In this document: positions 1-6,675 of the stretch, in pieces
Numbering within the stretch: the first letter of the stretch is position 1
Layout: each line of letters starts with the position of its first letter
Origin: an uncultured Peptococcaceae bacterium
GTDB lineage: Bacteria; Bacillota; Peptococcia; Peptococcales; Peptococcaceae
Reading direction: 5' to 3'
DNA: 10,892 nucleotides
Assembly: GCA_947254645.1 (NCBI GenBank)
Contig: CAMYDW010000029.1
Coordinates: 1-10,892, forward strand
Made by a program: the position numbers and the translations under genes
Notes under the pieces: model-generated
Databases searched by the model: none
Told to the model about the DNA's origin: nothing
Seen by the model: the letters and a program-made list of their open reading frames with translations, nothing else

Positions 1-75
1 GCTACATCCTATCACCCCTATGCAGAGAATAAAAGCCATTATTAAGACTGGATATTGGACTTTATGCTGTTTCAT
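1..75 (-). CDS. Lipoprotein, N-terminal 25 codons only (runs off left edge)
   Basis: This frame begins with ATG at 75 and stays open to base 1, so only 25 residues are visible. They form a lipoprotein signal peptide: a short basic start (MKQHK), a hydrophobic stretch (LIMAFILCIGVI) and a lipobox V-I-G-C with the lipidated cysteine at residue 24. A strong ribosome binding site (AGGAGAG) sits 8-9 bases upstream. It starts about 40 bases after the stop of the CxxC-cluster gene on the same strand, with no terminator between them, so the two probably form an operon. The mature protein lies outside the window and its function cannot be inferred. By the family rule for lipoboxes, the product would be diacylglyceryl-anchored to the outer face of the cytoplasmic membrane. 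Confidence 0.75.
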   Translation of the reverse strand, partial: MKQHKVQYPVLIMAFILCIGVIGCS

Positions 76-115
76 GCCTTGCTCTCCTCATCACCTATCG
101 CTCATTTTCTGATGA

Positions 116-538
116 TTATTCCCATGCACTGTCATCGGAAGAGACAATACGAACAATTTCATGGGTATCTTGAAAATCACTCACTGTATTGCCTGACACC
201 CCCAAGGTGATCGCACAGTCTGCACACATATCTAAATCCCCAGTCATTTTAAAACAATGGTTACAGACAATGCGCTTACATACAGGGCAATAATTGAGAT
301 GGCCTGTCAACACTTTTACAGCTACTGCTTTTTCAAGTGCGCTATCACGATGATACATGGTTTCATAAATAATCCGCTGGCTGTCATTTTTAGGTGTGAT
401 GTCTGCTTTCACAAAATGAACAGGTTTTGTTGCAAGCATCGTTCCACAGCACTCACATTTGATGCCAAATTGAAATTTTTCTGGTGTGCTTAAATCTTGT
501 AAATGGTACTCCACAAAATCGTTCAACGATTTTTCCAT
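116..538 (-). CDS. Uncharacterised protein with four CxxC pairs (zinc-binding type)
   Basis: A 140-residue soluble protein that I do not recognise. It has nine cysteines, eight of them in four CxxC pairs: C28/C31, C84/C87, C92/C95 and C105/C108. The last three are closely spaced, as in treble-clef or double zinc-ribbon folds, so two bound zinc ions are plausible (inference). There is no signal peptide or membrane segment, so it should be cytoplasmic. The start at 538 is supported by an AGGTGGTGA ribosome binding site about 10 bases upstream. The gene appears to be co-transcribed with the lipoprotein gene that follows. A perfect palindrome covers its putative -10 box. Such CxxC clusters occur in regulators, adaptor proteins and RNA-binding proteins; nothing here decides between them. 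Confidence 0.8.
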   Translation of the reverse strand: MEKSLNDFVEYHLQDLSTPEKFQFGIKCECCGTMLATKPVHFVKADITPKNDSQRIIYETMYHRDSALEKAVAVKVLTGHLNYCPVCKRIVCNHCFKMTGDLDMCADCAITLGVSGNTVSDFQDTHEIVRIVSSDDSAWE

Positions 539-600
539 TCATTGCTCACCACCTCTCACAACGACATTATTTTTCTCAAATCAGCGACTTGTGTGACCAC

Positions 601-617
601 TTCTATAAATTATAGAA
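601..617. promoter_or_regulatory. 17-bp perfect palindrome, possible operator
   Basis: TTCTATAA-A-TTATAGAA is an 8-1-8 perfect inverted repeat that contains the candidate -10 box of the leftward CxxC-protein gene. Its shape (odd centre, AT-rich half sites) is typical of operators for dimeric repressors. The sequence does not match the PerR or Zur consensus known to me. A 7-bp inverted repeat with a 3-base spacer (640-656, ATAGACC/GGTCTAT) lies just upstream. Confidence 0.35.
609..614 (-). promoter_or_regulatory. Candidate -10 box of the CxxC-protein gene
   Basis: On the minus strand this reads TATAAT, a perfect -10, about 70 bases upstream of the start at 538. The -35 side is poor: only T-rich sequence lies 15-17 bases upstream. 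An alternative minus-strand TATAAT lies at 715-720, also without a good -35. The assignment is tentative. Confidence 0.35.
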
Positions 618-756
618 CCATAAATAAGCAAAAAAATATATAGACCAAAGGTCTATCTTTATGAAAAAAGCCCTTTTTTTACGGTCAAATAGCACCTTTC
701 CTTAAAAAATATTCATTATAGAGGAGGTTTTTTCAAAATCCATTGACAGACAAAAC

Positions 757-800
757 AAAAAAAGCCGTGTATTAGACTGCTCTAATACACGGCTTTTTTT
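757..800. terminator. Symmetrical intrinsic terminator downstream of the rRNA methyltransferase gene
   Basis: A perfect 20-bp inverted repeat with a 4-base loop (CTGC). It has a GCCGTGTATTAGA-type core flanked by A7 on one side and T7 on the other, so it can work as a hairpin plus U-tract in both directions. It lies about 30 bases past the stop of the leftward methyltransferase gene, which it should terminate. It also insulates that gene from the leftward CxxC-protein unit. Confidence 0.88.
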
Positions 801-831
801 ACTTTTAAATAATGCTTTCAACGAACTATTT

Positions 832-1614
832 TTAGTGTTGTTTTTTTCTCAAGCGATGGATCTCGTACAACAATACCCCTGTTGCCACACCCACATTGAG
901 ACTTTCTACACCATTTTCCAATGGAATGCGCACCATCTTATCGTATTCTTCAATTTGACTTGCACCATTGCCTTCATTGCCAACGACCAAAGCAATTTTT
1001 TCTGGTAGATTTTCAAAGGCCACATCGTATTCTTCGCCTTCGGCATCGGCGACCACAAATTCAAAGCCATATTTTTTGAGTACATGAACGACTTCTTCGA
1101 CATCTTCCACCATATAAACTGGTAGTTTAAAGATGGTACCCATGGTGGAACGCAAGACCTTTTGATTGGAAAAATCAACAGTGCCTTTTAAACAAAAGAC
1201 GGCCTTCGCACCACTTGCCAAGGTGGAACGGATAATAGAGCCAAGATTGCCTGGATCCTGCACACCATCTACCACCACAACGGTATCCATCACTGGCCAG
1301 CTTTCCTCGCTCCAATCTGGGAAGGAAACAATGGCTGCAATGTCTTGTGGGGTCACTGTTGCCATGGATTCCTCTAAAATTTCTGGATCCACCAAAAATT
1401 TTGGCCCATCATAGCGTGCCAACAAATCTTCATATTTATGTTCAGCACCATCTGCCACTAAAATAACATGCACCATGACATCACTTTCAATGGCTTCTTC
1501 CACAAAGCGACGACCCTCTGCTACAAATTGCTCAAATGCCAAACGATATTTTCTTTTTTCAAGGGCGCGCATGCGCTTAATCCATTGATTCTTGTCTGAT
1601 TCGATGACTTTCAT
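832..1614 (-). CDS. TrmH/SpoU-family RNA 2'-O-ribose methyltransferase (YsgA/RlmB-like)
   Basis: A 260-residue SPOUT-class methyltransferase that uses S-adenosylmethionine to methylate a ribose 2'-OH in rRNA or tRNA. Residues 1-100 form the substrate-binding (L30e-like) domain. The three SPOUT motifs follow: DGVQDPGNLGSIIR (116-129, with the catalytic Asn and Arg), VVGNEGNG (210-217), and IPLENGVESLNVGVA (230-244), which lines the SAM-binding knot. Length and order are normal for the family. An ATG four codons further upstream (1626) is in frame, but the one at 1614 has GAGGAG 4-5 bases before it and is preferred. A terminator follows at 757-800, and an extended -10 promoter lies at 1662-1670. 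The modified nucleotide cannot be told from sequence. Confidence 0.93.
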   Translation of the reverse strand: MKVIESDKNQWIKRMRALEKRKYRLAFEQFVAEGRRFVEEAIESDVMVHVILVADGAEHKYEDLLARYDGPKFLVDPEILEESMATVTPQDIAAIVSFPDWSEESWPVMDTVVVVDGVQDPGNLGSIIRSTLASGAKAVFCLKGTVDFSNQKVLRSTMGTIFKLPVYMVEDVEEVVHVLKKYGFEFVVADAEGEEYDVAFENLPEKIALVVGNEGNGASQIEEYDKMVRIPLENGVESLNVGVATGVLLYEIHRLRKKQH

Positions 1615-1661
1615 AATTCTCCTCATCCTATCTTCATTATAAAAGAGTTTGTATAAAGGCT

Positions 1662-1670
1662 AGTATACCA
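1662..1670 (-). promoter_or_regulatory. Extended -10 promoter of the methyltransferase gene
   Basis: The minus strand reads TGGTATACT, a TGN extension followed by a near-consensus -10, about 48 bases upstream of the chosen start. The -35 region is weak (TTCCTG at about 17 bp). A second TATAAT (1636-1641 on the plus strand as ATTATA) lies closer to the gene but has no -35 either. Confidence 0.45.
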
Positions 1671-1730
1671 TAATCTGCGCCTACAGGAAATGTGAAAAGG
1701 CATTTCTGCAAAAGATTTCAAGGCATTGGT

Positions 1731-2015
1731 CTAAAAATTGGTTTTTGTCAGTGAAACAAAAAAGATGGACAATAGCCCTAAAACACGTATGATTTTTCGA
1801 CAATCTGTTGCCGACCACTTGGTCAATAATGCTACTGGATAAATTGGAAAGATAAACACAATCAATCCAGGCAATGAAAATAGCAGCTTTTCCACAAAGA
1901 AGCTTTGCAACGTCAGACTATTGATCACAGCCATCACCACACTAAAGGTCAAACTATAAAAAAACACCGACCAAAAGCCTTTTTCTTGCAAGTATTGTTC
2001 GATTGCTTGTCTCAT
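1731..2015 (-). CDS. Small membrane protein, DUF2798-like
   Basis: A 94-residue protein, mostly hydrophobic, with a charged N-terminus (MRQAIEQYLQEKG) and about three membrane segments (roughly residues 14-34, 43-66 and 75-90). The first helix pattern (SVVMAVINSL) and the FPIYPVALLT segment resemble DUF2798, a family of short integral membrane proteins of unknown role; I assign this from memory of the pattern only. The ATG at 2015 has a purine-rich ribosome binding site (GAAGGGGGA) 6 bases upstream. The gene is transcribed divergently from the four-gene unit starting at 2146 and ends about 115 bases before the methyltransferase start. No terminator is evident between them, so some read-through is possible. 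Confidence 0.75.
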   Translation of the reverse strand: MRQAIEQYLQEKGFWSVFFYSLTFSVVMAVINSLTLQSFFVEKLLFSLPGLIVFIFPIYPVALLTKWSATDCRKIIRVLGLLSIFFVSLTKTNF

Positions 2016-2050
2016 GGGCTTCCCCCTTCAAAAAAACAACTTCTTTTTTT

Positions 2051-2079
2051 ATACTATCATCTCTTTTATCAATAAGCAA
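2051..2079 (-). promoter_or_regulatory. Promoter of the DUF2798-like gene
   Basis: On the minus strand, TTGCTT (plus-strand AAGCAA, 2074-2079) and TAGTAT (plus-strand ATACTA, 2051-2056) are separated by exactly 17 bp. The spacing to the ATG at 2015 gives a leader of about 30 bases. It is back to back with the promoter at 2115-2123. Confidence 0.5.
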
Positions 2080-2114
2080 ACCCTGCTAATCGGCGTTTCA
2101 AGGGGTAAACAATG

Positions 2115-2123
2115 TGGTATAAT
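2115..2123 (+). promoter_or_regulatory. Extended -10 promoter of the four-gene RNA-metabolism unit
   Basis: TGGTATAAT has a consensus -10 preceded by a TGN extension. The -35 is poor (TTTCAA at about 16 bp). Transcription would start near 2130, only about 16 bases before the ATG at 2146, leaving little room beyond the ribosome binding site. Confidence 0.6.
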
Positions 2124-2145
2124 GGCAAACGAAAGGAGTGATGAA

Positions 2146-2433
2146 ATGATTGCCTTATCGAGTCTACCGAGCACACTGCAAAGTCGTTTAAAGAAAATGA
2201 CCCCAAAGGACCAGCTTCACATCCGTACTTGGAAAGGAGACCGTGGCATGACCATCCTCTGTCTTGGGGAGGGCCTCTTCTCTATCGAAGAAGATGGCTT
2301 TCAAGCCTCATATATGGAACACCTCTCCCTTCAAGAAACCCTCAAGCAAGCGAAAATCATTGCACGGCGTGAATTTCCACGCAGCAACAAATTACGATTC
2401 CAACAAGGACGAAAGGAGGACACCCATGGATAA
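2146..2433 (+). CDS. Uncharacterised 95-residue protein, first gene of the unit
   Basis: The frame is open further upstream, but the ATG at 2146 is chosen because AAAGGAGTG sits about 7 bases before it and the promoter -10 (2118-2123) excludes longer starts. The product is a 95-residue soluble, basic protein with no membrane segment or signal peptide. It has a short beta-rich middle (HIRTWKGDRGMTILCLGEG) and a C-terminal helical, Arg/Lys-rich end (IIARREFPRSNKLRF). I do not recognise a family. Its stop (TAA at 2431-2433) overlaps the start of the next gene by 8 bases, so the two are probably translationally coupled. Its position ahead of a hydrolase, a helicase and a Nudix enzyme suggests, but does not show, a link to RNA metabolism. 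Confidence 0.72.
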   Translation: MIALSSLPSTLQSRLKKMTPKDQLHIRTWKGDRGMTILCLGEGLFSIEEDGFQASYMEHLSLQETLKQAKIIARREFPRSNKLRFQQGRKEDTHG

Positions 2434-3259
2434 ACTGATATTTCTCGGCACTGCGAGTGCAATGGCCTATCATTCCTATACCACCTCCATTGCCTTAACA
2501 GAGGAGTCGCACGTTTTTATCACTGATGGTGGCAGTGGCAACGGGGTGCTTTTACAGCTTGAAAAAGCGGGTATTCCTTTATTGCGTGTGACAGATATTT
2601 TCATCTCCCATTGCCACACAGACCACATCACAGGGGTCATCTGGTTGGTACGTGCCATTGGTCATCAATTTGACAGAGGACAACGCACCACGCCCCTCAC
2701 CCTCTATGCCCATCAAGAGGTCCTCGATACCTTTAGAAAAATTGCCGATTTACTCATGCCTCGCAGCGTTATTGGCCATTTTGATCAGACGATTCTTTTT
2801 CAACCAGTTCTTTCTGGCGATGTACGACCAATTGGCCCTTGGCAAATCACCTTCTTTGATACAGGAGCAAAGAAAACCTTGCAATATGGCTGGAAAGCGT
2901 TGCTCCCCAACAAGGAAACCATCACCTTCTTAGGGGACGAGCCCCTCAAAGAAGAAAGTGTGCCGTATGCCCAAGATAGCGACTACCTCATCCACGAGGC
3001 CTTTTGCTTGGCTGCAGATGAGGAAAAGTACCATCCGCATCGCATCAATCATTCTACTATCCTAGATGCAGTAGACAACGCCACCCGTCTTGGCGTCAAG
3101 CACCTTATTCTATTCCACGGTGAGGACGATATTGACGGCACCCGTCAAGCACGCTATTTAAAGGAAGCTTGTGCGCACTTTAATGGGCCAGTTTCGGTGC
3201 CAAATGACCTTGATACCATCACGCTCCAATTGGAGGAAAACCATGACAACTGTATTTAA
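2426..3259 (+). CDS. RNase Z-like metallo-beta-lactamase-fold hydrolase
   Basis: A 277-residue protein. The start at 2426 has GAAAGGAGGA 5-7 bases upstream. The metallo-beta-lactamase signature HCHTDH (62-67) should bind two metal ions, with later ligands D171 (FLGDEP) and H231 (LILFHGED). The stretch LIHEAF...HST (188-210) matches the EAxF...HST pattern of the ElaC/RNase Z group. Two points argue against true tRNase Z. The motif III histidine is not visible where expected (FFDTGAKK, about 143-150), and the C-terminal motif reads HGED rather than the RNase Z HxSxRY. I place it in a related family of unknown substrate. It overlaps both neighbours (8 bases with the 95-residue gene, 17 with the helicase). 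It is cytoplasmic, as there is no signal peptide. Confidence 0.88.
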   Translation: MDKLIFLGTASAMAYHSYTTSIALTEESHVFITDGGSGNGVLLQLEKAGIPLLRVTDIFISHCHTDHITGVIWLVRAIGHQFDRGQRTTPLTLYAHQEVLDTFRKIADLLMPRSVIGHFDQTILFQPVLSGDVRPIGPWQITFFDTGAKKTLQYGWKALLPNKETITFLGDEPLKEESVPYAQDSDYLIHEAFCLAADEEKYHPHRINHSTILDAVDNATRLGVKHLILFHGEDDIDGTRQARYLKEACAHFNGPVSVPNDLDTITLQLEENHDNCI

Positions 3260-4472
3260 GCAACTCCCTGACCCCCTTCAAAAGGCCCTTCATCAGGCTT
3301 TTGAAATTGAGCATCCAACAGACATTCAAAAGGACACCCTGCCCCCTATTCTCGAGGGGAAGAATGTGGTTTTACAATCACCGACTGGCAGTGGCAAAAC
3401 CCTTGCGTATCTCTTGCCACTTTTGGCACGTATTCATCCTGAAGAGGCTGCCAACCAGCTTTTGATTGTGGCACCGACCCAAGAGCTTTCTGTGCAGATT
3501 GCCAATGTGATTCGTGCCATGAATACCCATCTAGCAGTGCCTTACCAAGTGGCGGTGCTCAATGGTGGGGCCAATATCACTCATCAAATCGAGAAGCTTA
3601 AGAAAAAACCAGCGGTCCTCGTTGGCACCCCTGGGCGTATTGTGGAGCTTTTTGAAAAAAAGAAAATCAACGGTCAGACCATCACGGCCATGGTCTTTGA
3701 CGAGGTAGATGCCCTCTTAGAATATGACCACGGTAAGATTGTCCACACGATTCAAAAGAAGTGTCGCCGCAGCACACAGCTCGTTGCTGCCTCAGCCTCT
3801 ATCAATATGGAAGCCCAACAGTTCTTGCGCAAAAACATCGAAGAAGTGGTCTTTCTCTTGGCCAATGAAGAAGCGACCTTGAATCCAAACATCAGTCACT
3901 TTACCATTCACTGTGAAGCACGTAAGAAATTTGATTATTTACGCCATGCCTTGGCAGCCATTGATGGCAAAACATTGATTTTCTTAAATGGCGACCAAGA
4001 GATTACCTTATTGCAAGAGCGCTTGGCGCATCACAGTATTTTCGCTGGGGCACTCTGTGCCAACATGAAAAAGCTGGACCGCCAACACACCTTAGAGGCC
4101 TTTCGTAAGGGCACGACCACTATTTTGATTTCCAGTGACTTGAGCGCTCGTGGATTGGATATTCCAGATATTGACCAAATCATCAACATGGATTTCCCAC
4201 ATCAACCAATGACCTATGTACACCGTGCTGGACGCACAGCGAGAGGAGAAGCCCATGGTGCGACCCTGTCCTTTGTTTCTCATGCAGACAGTGCTGCCAT
4301 CCGTATTTACAAGCGTGACCTTGGCATCGACTTTACGGAGGTTCACTTTGCAGAAGGCCAACTGGTCCTCGGCCCATCTCCAAAAGCCACAAAAAAAGCA
4401 ACCACCAAGAAAGCCCCTAAAAAGAATAAGAACAAAGGGCTACCCAATCGCATGAAACGAAAGGAGCGCTAA
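3243..4472 (+). CDS. DEAD-box-family ATP-dependent RNA helicase (DEVD variant)
   Basis: A 409-residue superfamily 2 RNA helicase. In order: Q motif around HPTDIQ (24-29), motif I SPTGSGKT (46-53), Ia APTQEL (77-82), GG (108-109), Ib TPGR (129-132), motif II DEVD (153-156) instead of DEAD, motif III SAS (184-186) instead of SAT, motif V SARGLD (301-306), and motif VI HRAGRTAR (327-334). The tail from about 380 is Lys-rich and probably binds RNA. The start at 3243 has GGAGG 6 bases upstream and lies inside the end of the previous gene. Likely roles are rRNA or mRNA duplex remodelling in ribosome assembly or RNA turnover. The core resembles the shorter Bacillus helicases such as YfmL and CshB, but I do not assign a symbol. 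Confidence 0.93.
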   Translation: MTTVFKQLPDPLQKALHQAFEIEHPTDIQKDTLPPILEGKNVVLQSPTGSGKTLAYLLPLLARIHPEEAANQLLIVAPTQELSVQIANVIRAMNTHLAVPYQVAVLNGGANITHQIEKLKKKPAVLVGTPGRIVELFEKKKINGQTITAMVFDEVDALLEYDHGKIVHTIQKKCRRSTQLVAASASINMEAQQFLRKNIEEVVFLLANEEATLNPNISHFTIHCEARKKFDYLRHALAAIDGKTLIFLNGDQEITLLQERLAHHSIFAGALCANMKKLDRQHTLEAFRKGTTTILISSDLSARGLDIPDIDQIINMDFPHQPMTYVHRAGRTARGEAHGATLSFVSHADSAAIRIYKRDLGIDFTEVHFAEGQLVLGPSPKATKKATTKKAPKKNKNKGLPNRMKRKER

Positions 4473-4984
4473 TGGAACTCTGGGATTTATTAGATGAAAA
4501 TAGACAGCCAACTGGCGAAACCCATGAACGTGGTCTACCAATGCCCGCGGGACGCTTTCATGTCATTATTGGTGTATGGACCATCCATGATACCTTACGT
4601 CGCATCTTGGTAACCAAGCGAGACCCCAGCAAGAAAATTTGTCCCAACCAATGGGAAAACACTGGTGGTTCCCTTGTCACTGGCGAAGAAAGCTGTCATG
4701 GGGCGGCACGAGAAGTCAGGGAAGAAACTGGCCAACCTTGCCATTGTAGCGATTTAGATCCCATTGGTACGATTCAGATTCCTAGCGCCTTTGTGGATTG
4801 CTATATCTACCATACCTCTGCCCCTGCAGATTCGATTGTCCTCCAGGCAGGAGAAACGGTAGACTATCGCTGGGTCACCATTGAGGAATTGGAAGGCTTT
4901 ATCGCCGAAGGCACTTTTTCAGAGCCTGAAATTGAACAATTCAATGCTTGTCGACCATTCTTGGTTCGAGCATTGACACAGTAG
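4472..4984 (+). CDS. Nudix hydrolase
   Basis: A 170-residue Nudix-fold enzyme. The Nudix box fits GX5EX7REVXEEXG: it starts at GSLVTGEE (about residue 67) and ends with REVREETG. Its glutamates bind the Mg2+ that drives cleavage of a nucleoside diphosphate linked to another group. The N-terminus (ELWDLLDENRQPTGETHERG) resembles the IPP-isomerase/YfcD-like group with a WDxxD...R.G opening, but the substrate cannot be read from sequence. The ATG overlaps the helicase stop codon (TAATG), with AAAGGAG in front. It is last in the unit, and a hairpin terminator follows within about 10 bases. Cytoplasmic. Confidence 0.9.
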   Translation: MELWDLLDENRQPTGETHERGLPMPAGRFHVIIGVWTIHDTLRRILVTKRDPSKKICPNQWENTGGSLVTGEESCHGAAREVREETGQPCHCSDLDPIGTIQIPSAFVDCYIYHTSAPADSIVLQAGETVDYRWVTIEELEGFIAEGTFSEPEIEQFNACRPFLVRALTQ

Positions 4985-4991
4985 CCATGAT

Positions 4992-5029
4992 AGGCTGAGA
5001 GATGCCTTTATTGGATGCTCTCGGCTTTT
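4992..5029 (+). terminator. Hairpin terminator after the Nudix gene
   Basis: A stem of about 10 bp (AGGCTGAGAG pairing with CTCTCGGCTT, including two G-U pairs), a 16-base loop that can close further by CC/GG, then a short TTTT run. It sits 8 bases after the Nudix stop. The U-tract is short, so termination may be partial. Confidence 0.6.
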
Positions 5030-5034
5030 CCATG

Positions 5035-5126
5035 TATATAAAAAAATATATATTATTGCTATTTTGATATAAAAACCCTGTTCCGCCTGGCTCTAGAACA
5101 TGGTAAAATCAAACATACTGTAGTAT
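5035..5126 (+). promoter_or_regulatory. dlt promoter region with possible operator
   Basis: An extended -10, TGGTAAAAT, lies at 5101-5109; the -35 is weak (TTCCGC at 17 bp). The start of transcription would be near 5116. The perfect dyad ATACT-GT-AGTAT (5115-5126) sits on that start point, as an operator might. Upstream, TATATA-A6-TATATA (5035-5052) is a palindromic AT tract that could bend DNA or act as an UP-like element. The leader to the dltA ATG is about 57 bases, with no riboswitch-like structure seen. Confidence 0.5.
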
Positions 5127-5172
5127 TCTTTTTAAGAAAAATATCATTTCATCAAAAAAATTGGAGTATACG

Positions 5173-6675
5173 ATGTTTATTCTAGATAAAATCAAACAAC
5201 ATACCATCTCAAGCCCTGATGCCCTTGTCATGGTTTCCGGCACAGAAACCTTGACCTATGGCGCATTATGGGAGCAATCTGACCGCTTAGCGATGGCGAT
5301 TGAAGAAAAAATGGGCGCAGACCGTTCACCAGTCATGGTGTATGGACACAAGCATCCGTTGATGTTGGTTTCCTTTATGGCCTGCGTCAAAAGTGGCCGT
5401 GCTTACTGCCCTGTGGATACAAGCATGCCACAGCAACGTGTGCAGGATATTGCTGAAACCATTGGCAATCCCTTGGTTTTGGCAATTGAAGACGGGCATG
5501 GGCTTAATGATAGAAGCCACCTGCTTTCCAGAGCGAGTGTCGAAGGTATTGTAGAAACGGCCCCTCCGAGTGAAGGACAACCGACCTTGACCCCTGTAGC
5601 AGCAGAGGACACTTATTATATTATTTTTACCTCTGGCAGCACTGGTAAACCAAAGGGGGTTGAGATTTCTCACAGCGCCCTGAGTCACTTTACCGATTGG
5701 TCTGAACAGCTGGCAGACGATGTGACCCAAAAACAAGGAGCACGCTTCTTAAACCAAGCACCCTTCTCCTTTGACCTTTCTGTCCTTGATTTATATACCG
5801 CCTTGGCAAGTGGCGGCAGTATTTTCTGTCTCGACAAAAAGCTTTCTCTTTCTATGGCAGACATGATGACTGCATTAGAAAAGAGCGATGTGCATTATTG
5901 GGTTTCTACCCCGTCATTTGCCGATATGTGCTTGGCCGATGCCCAATTCCAAGAGGCATTGTTGCCAAACCTACGTGCCTTCCTCTTTTGTGGAGAAAAA
6001 TTAGGCAATCGCACTGCCCAAAAGCTGATGACACGTTTTCCAAAGGCACAGGTAATCAACACCTACGGCCCAACAGAATCCACAGTGGCAGTGACCAACA
6101 TCACCATCACCAAAAAGATGGTTGAGGCTGGGGATTTGCCAATTGGCCGTTGCAAGCCAGGCACCGAGATTTTAATCGATGATGAAAACGGCGAAATGAT
6201 CATCAAAGGCAATACTGTCAGCAAGGGTTATTTTAAAGACCCTGAAAAAACCGCTAAGGTGTTCTTTACCGCAGAAGACGGCCAGCCTTGCTATCGCACT
6301 GGTGACACGGGATACTTTAAAGAGGATTTGCTGTATTACGGTGGACGCATTGACCTACAGGTCAAGCTCCATGGCTATCGCATTGAATTGGGGGATATCG
6401 AAAGCAACCTCATTAATATGCCAGAAATCAGCACTGCAGCCGTATTGCCAAAAATGCAAGAGGGCAAGGTGAAATATTTACAAGCCTTTGTGGTCAGTGA
6501 TACCGAGGACACTTCAAACGCAGAAGTAAAACGTATCAAAGCCTTCCTCAAAGGCTTTCTCCCAGAATACATGGTACCAAAGAGAATTGTCTTTATTGAA
6601 AAAATGCCTCTTACCAACAATGGCAAGATTGACCGCAAAAAATTGGCGGCGGTCTTAGAAGGCGGTAGTCTATGA
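5173..6675 (+). CDS. dltA: D-alanine--D-alanyl carrier protein ligase DltA
   Basis: A 500-residue adenylate-forming enzyme that activates D-alanine with ATP and loads it on the phosphopantetheine of DltC. Core motifs are all present: A3 TSGSTGKPKG (153-162), A5 NTYGPTES (296-303), A7 YRTGDTG (374-380), A8 around GRIDLQVKLHGYRIELGDIE (391-410), and A10 NGKIDRK with catalytic K485. FCGE (C273) matches the cysteine that lines the D-Ala pocket of characterised DltA. The ATG at 5173 is preceded by TTGGAG six bases away; the in-frame TTG at 5161 belongs to that ribosome binding site. The length is typical. The stop overlaps the dltB start (ATGA). Cytoplasmic; first gene of the operon. Confidence 0.97.
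   Translation: MFILDKIKQHTISSPDALVMVSGTETLTYGALWEQSDRLAMAIEEKMGADRSPVMVYGHKHPLMLVSFMACVKSGRAYCPVDTSMPQQRVQDIAETIGNPLVLAIEDGHGLNDRSHLLSRASVEGIVETAPPSEGQPTLTPVAAEDTYYIIFTSGSTGKPKGVEISHSALSHFTDWSEQLADDVTQKQGARFLNQAPFSFDLSVLDLYTALASGGSIFCLDKKLSLSMADMMTALEKSDVHYWVSTPSFADMCLADAQFQEALLPNLRAFLFCGEKLGNRTAQKLMTRFPKAQVINTYGPTESTVAVTNITITKKMVEAGDLPIGRCKPGTEILIDDENGEMIIKGNTVSKGYFKDPEKTAKVFFTAEDGQPCYRTGDTGYFKEDLLYYGGRIDLQVKLHGYRIELGDIESNLINMPEISTAAVLPKMQEGKVKYLQAFVVSDTEDTSNAEVKRIKAFLKGFLPEYMVPKRIVFIEKMPLTNNGKIDRKKLAAVLEGGSL

Noticed and set aside
640..656. ATAGACC/GGTCTAT hairpin as a terminator
   Set aside because: Only a 7-bp stem with a 3-base loop, and the T run on the minus strand starts after an intervening TATA; more likely a chance dyad or a protein-binding site.
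661..705. 14-codon plus-strand frame (MKKALFLRSNSTFP) resembling a leader peptide
   Set aside because: No ribosome binding site and no plus-strand gene downstream to regulate; probably chance in AT-rich spacer DNA.
743..748. Plus-strand TTGACA as a -35 box
   Set aside because: It runs straight into the terminator stem, with no -10 at proper spacing and no plus-strand gene downstream.
2014..2145. Upstream extension of the 95-residue gene to ATG 2014 or 2122
   Set aside because: The promoter -10 lies at 2118-2123, and the AAAGGAGTG site points to the ATG at 2146.
5161..5172. TTG as an earlier start for dltA
   Set aside because: The TTG is part of the TTGGAG ribosome binding site that serves the ATG at 5173.
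4985..5172. Searched for the usual dltX position in front of dltA
   Set aside because: No small frame with a membrane helix and FxYxEF end is present here; the candidate lies after dltD instead.
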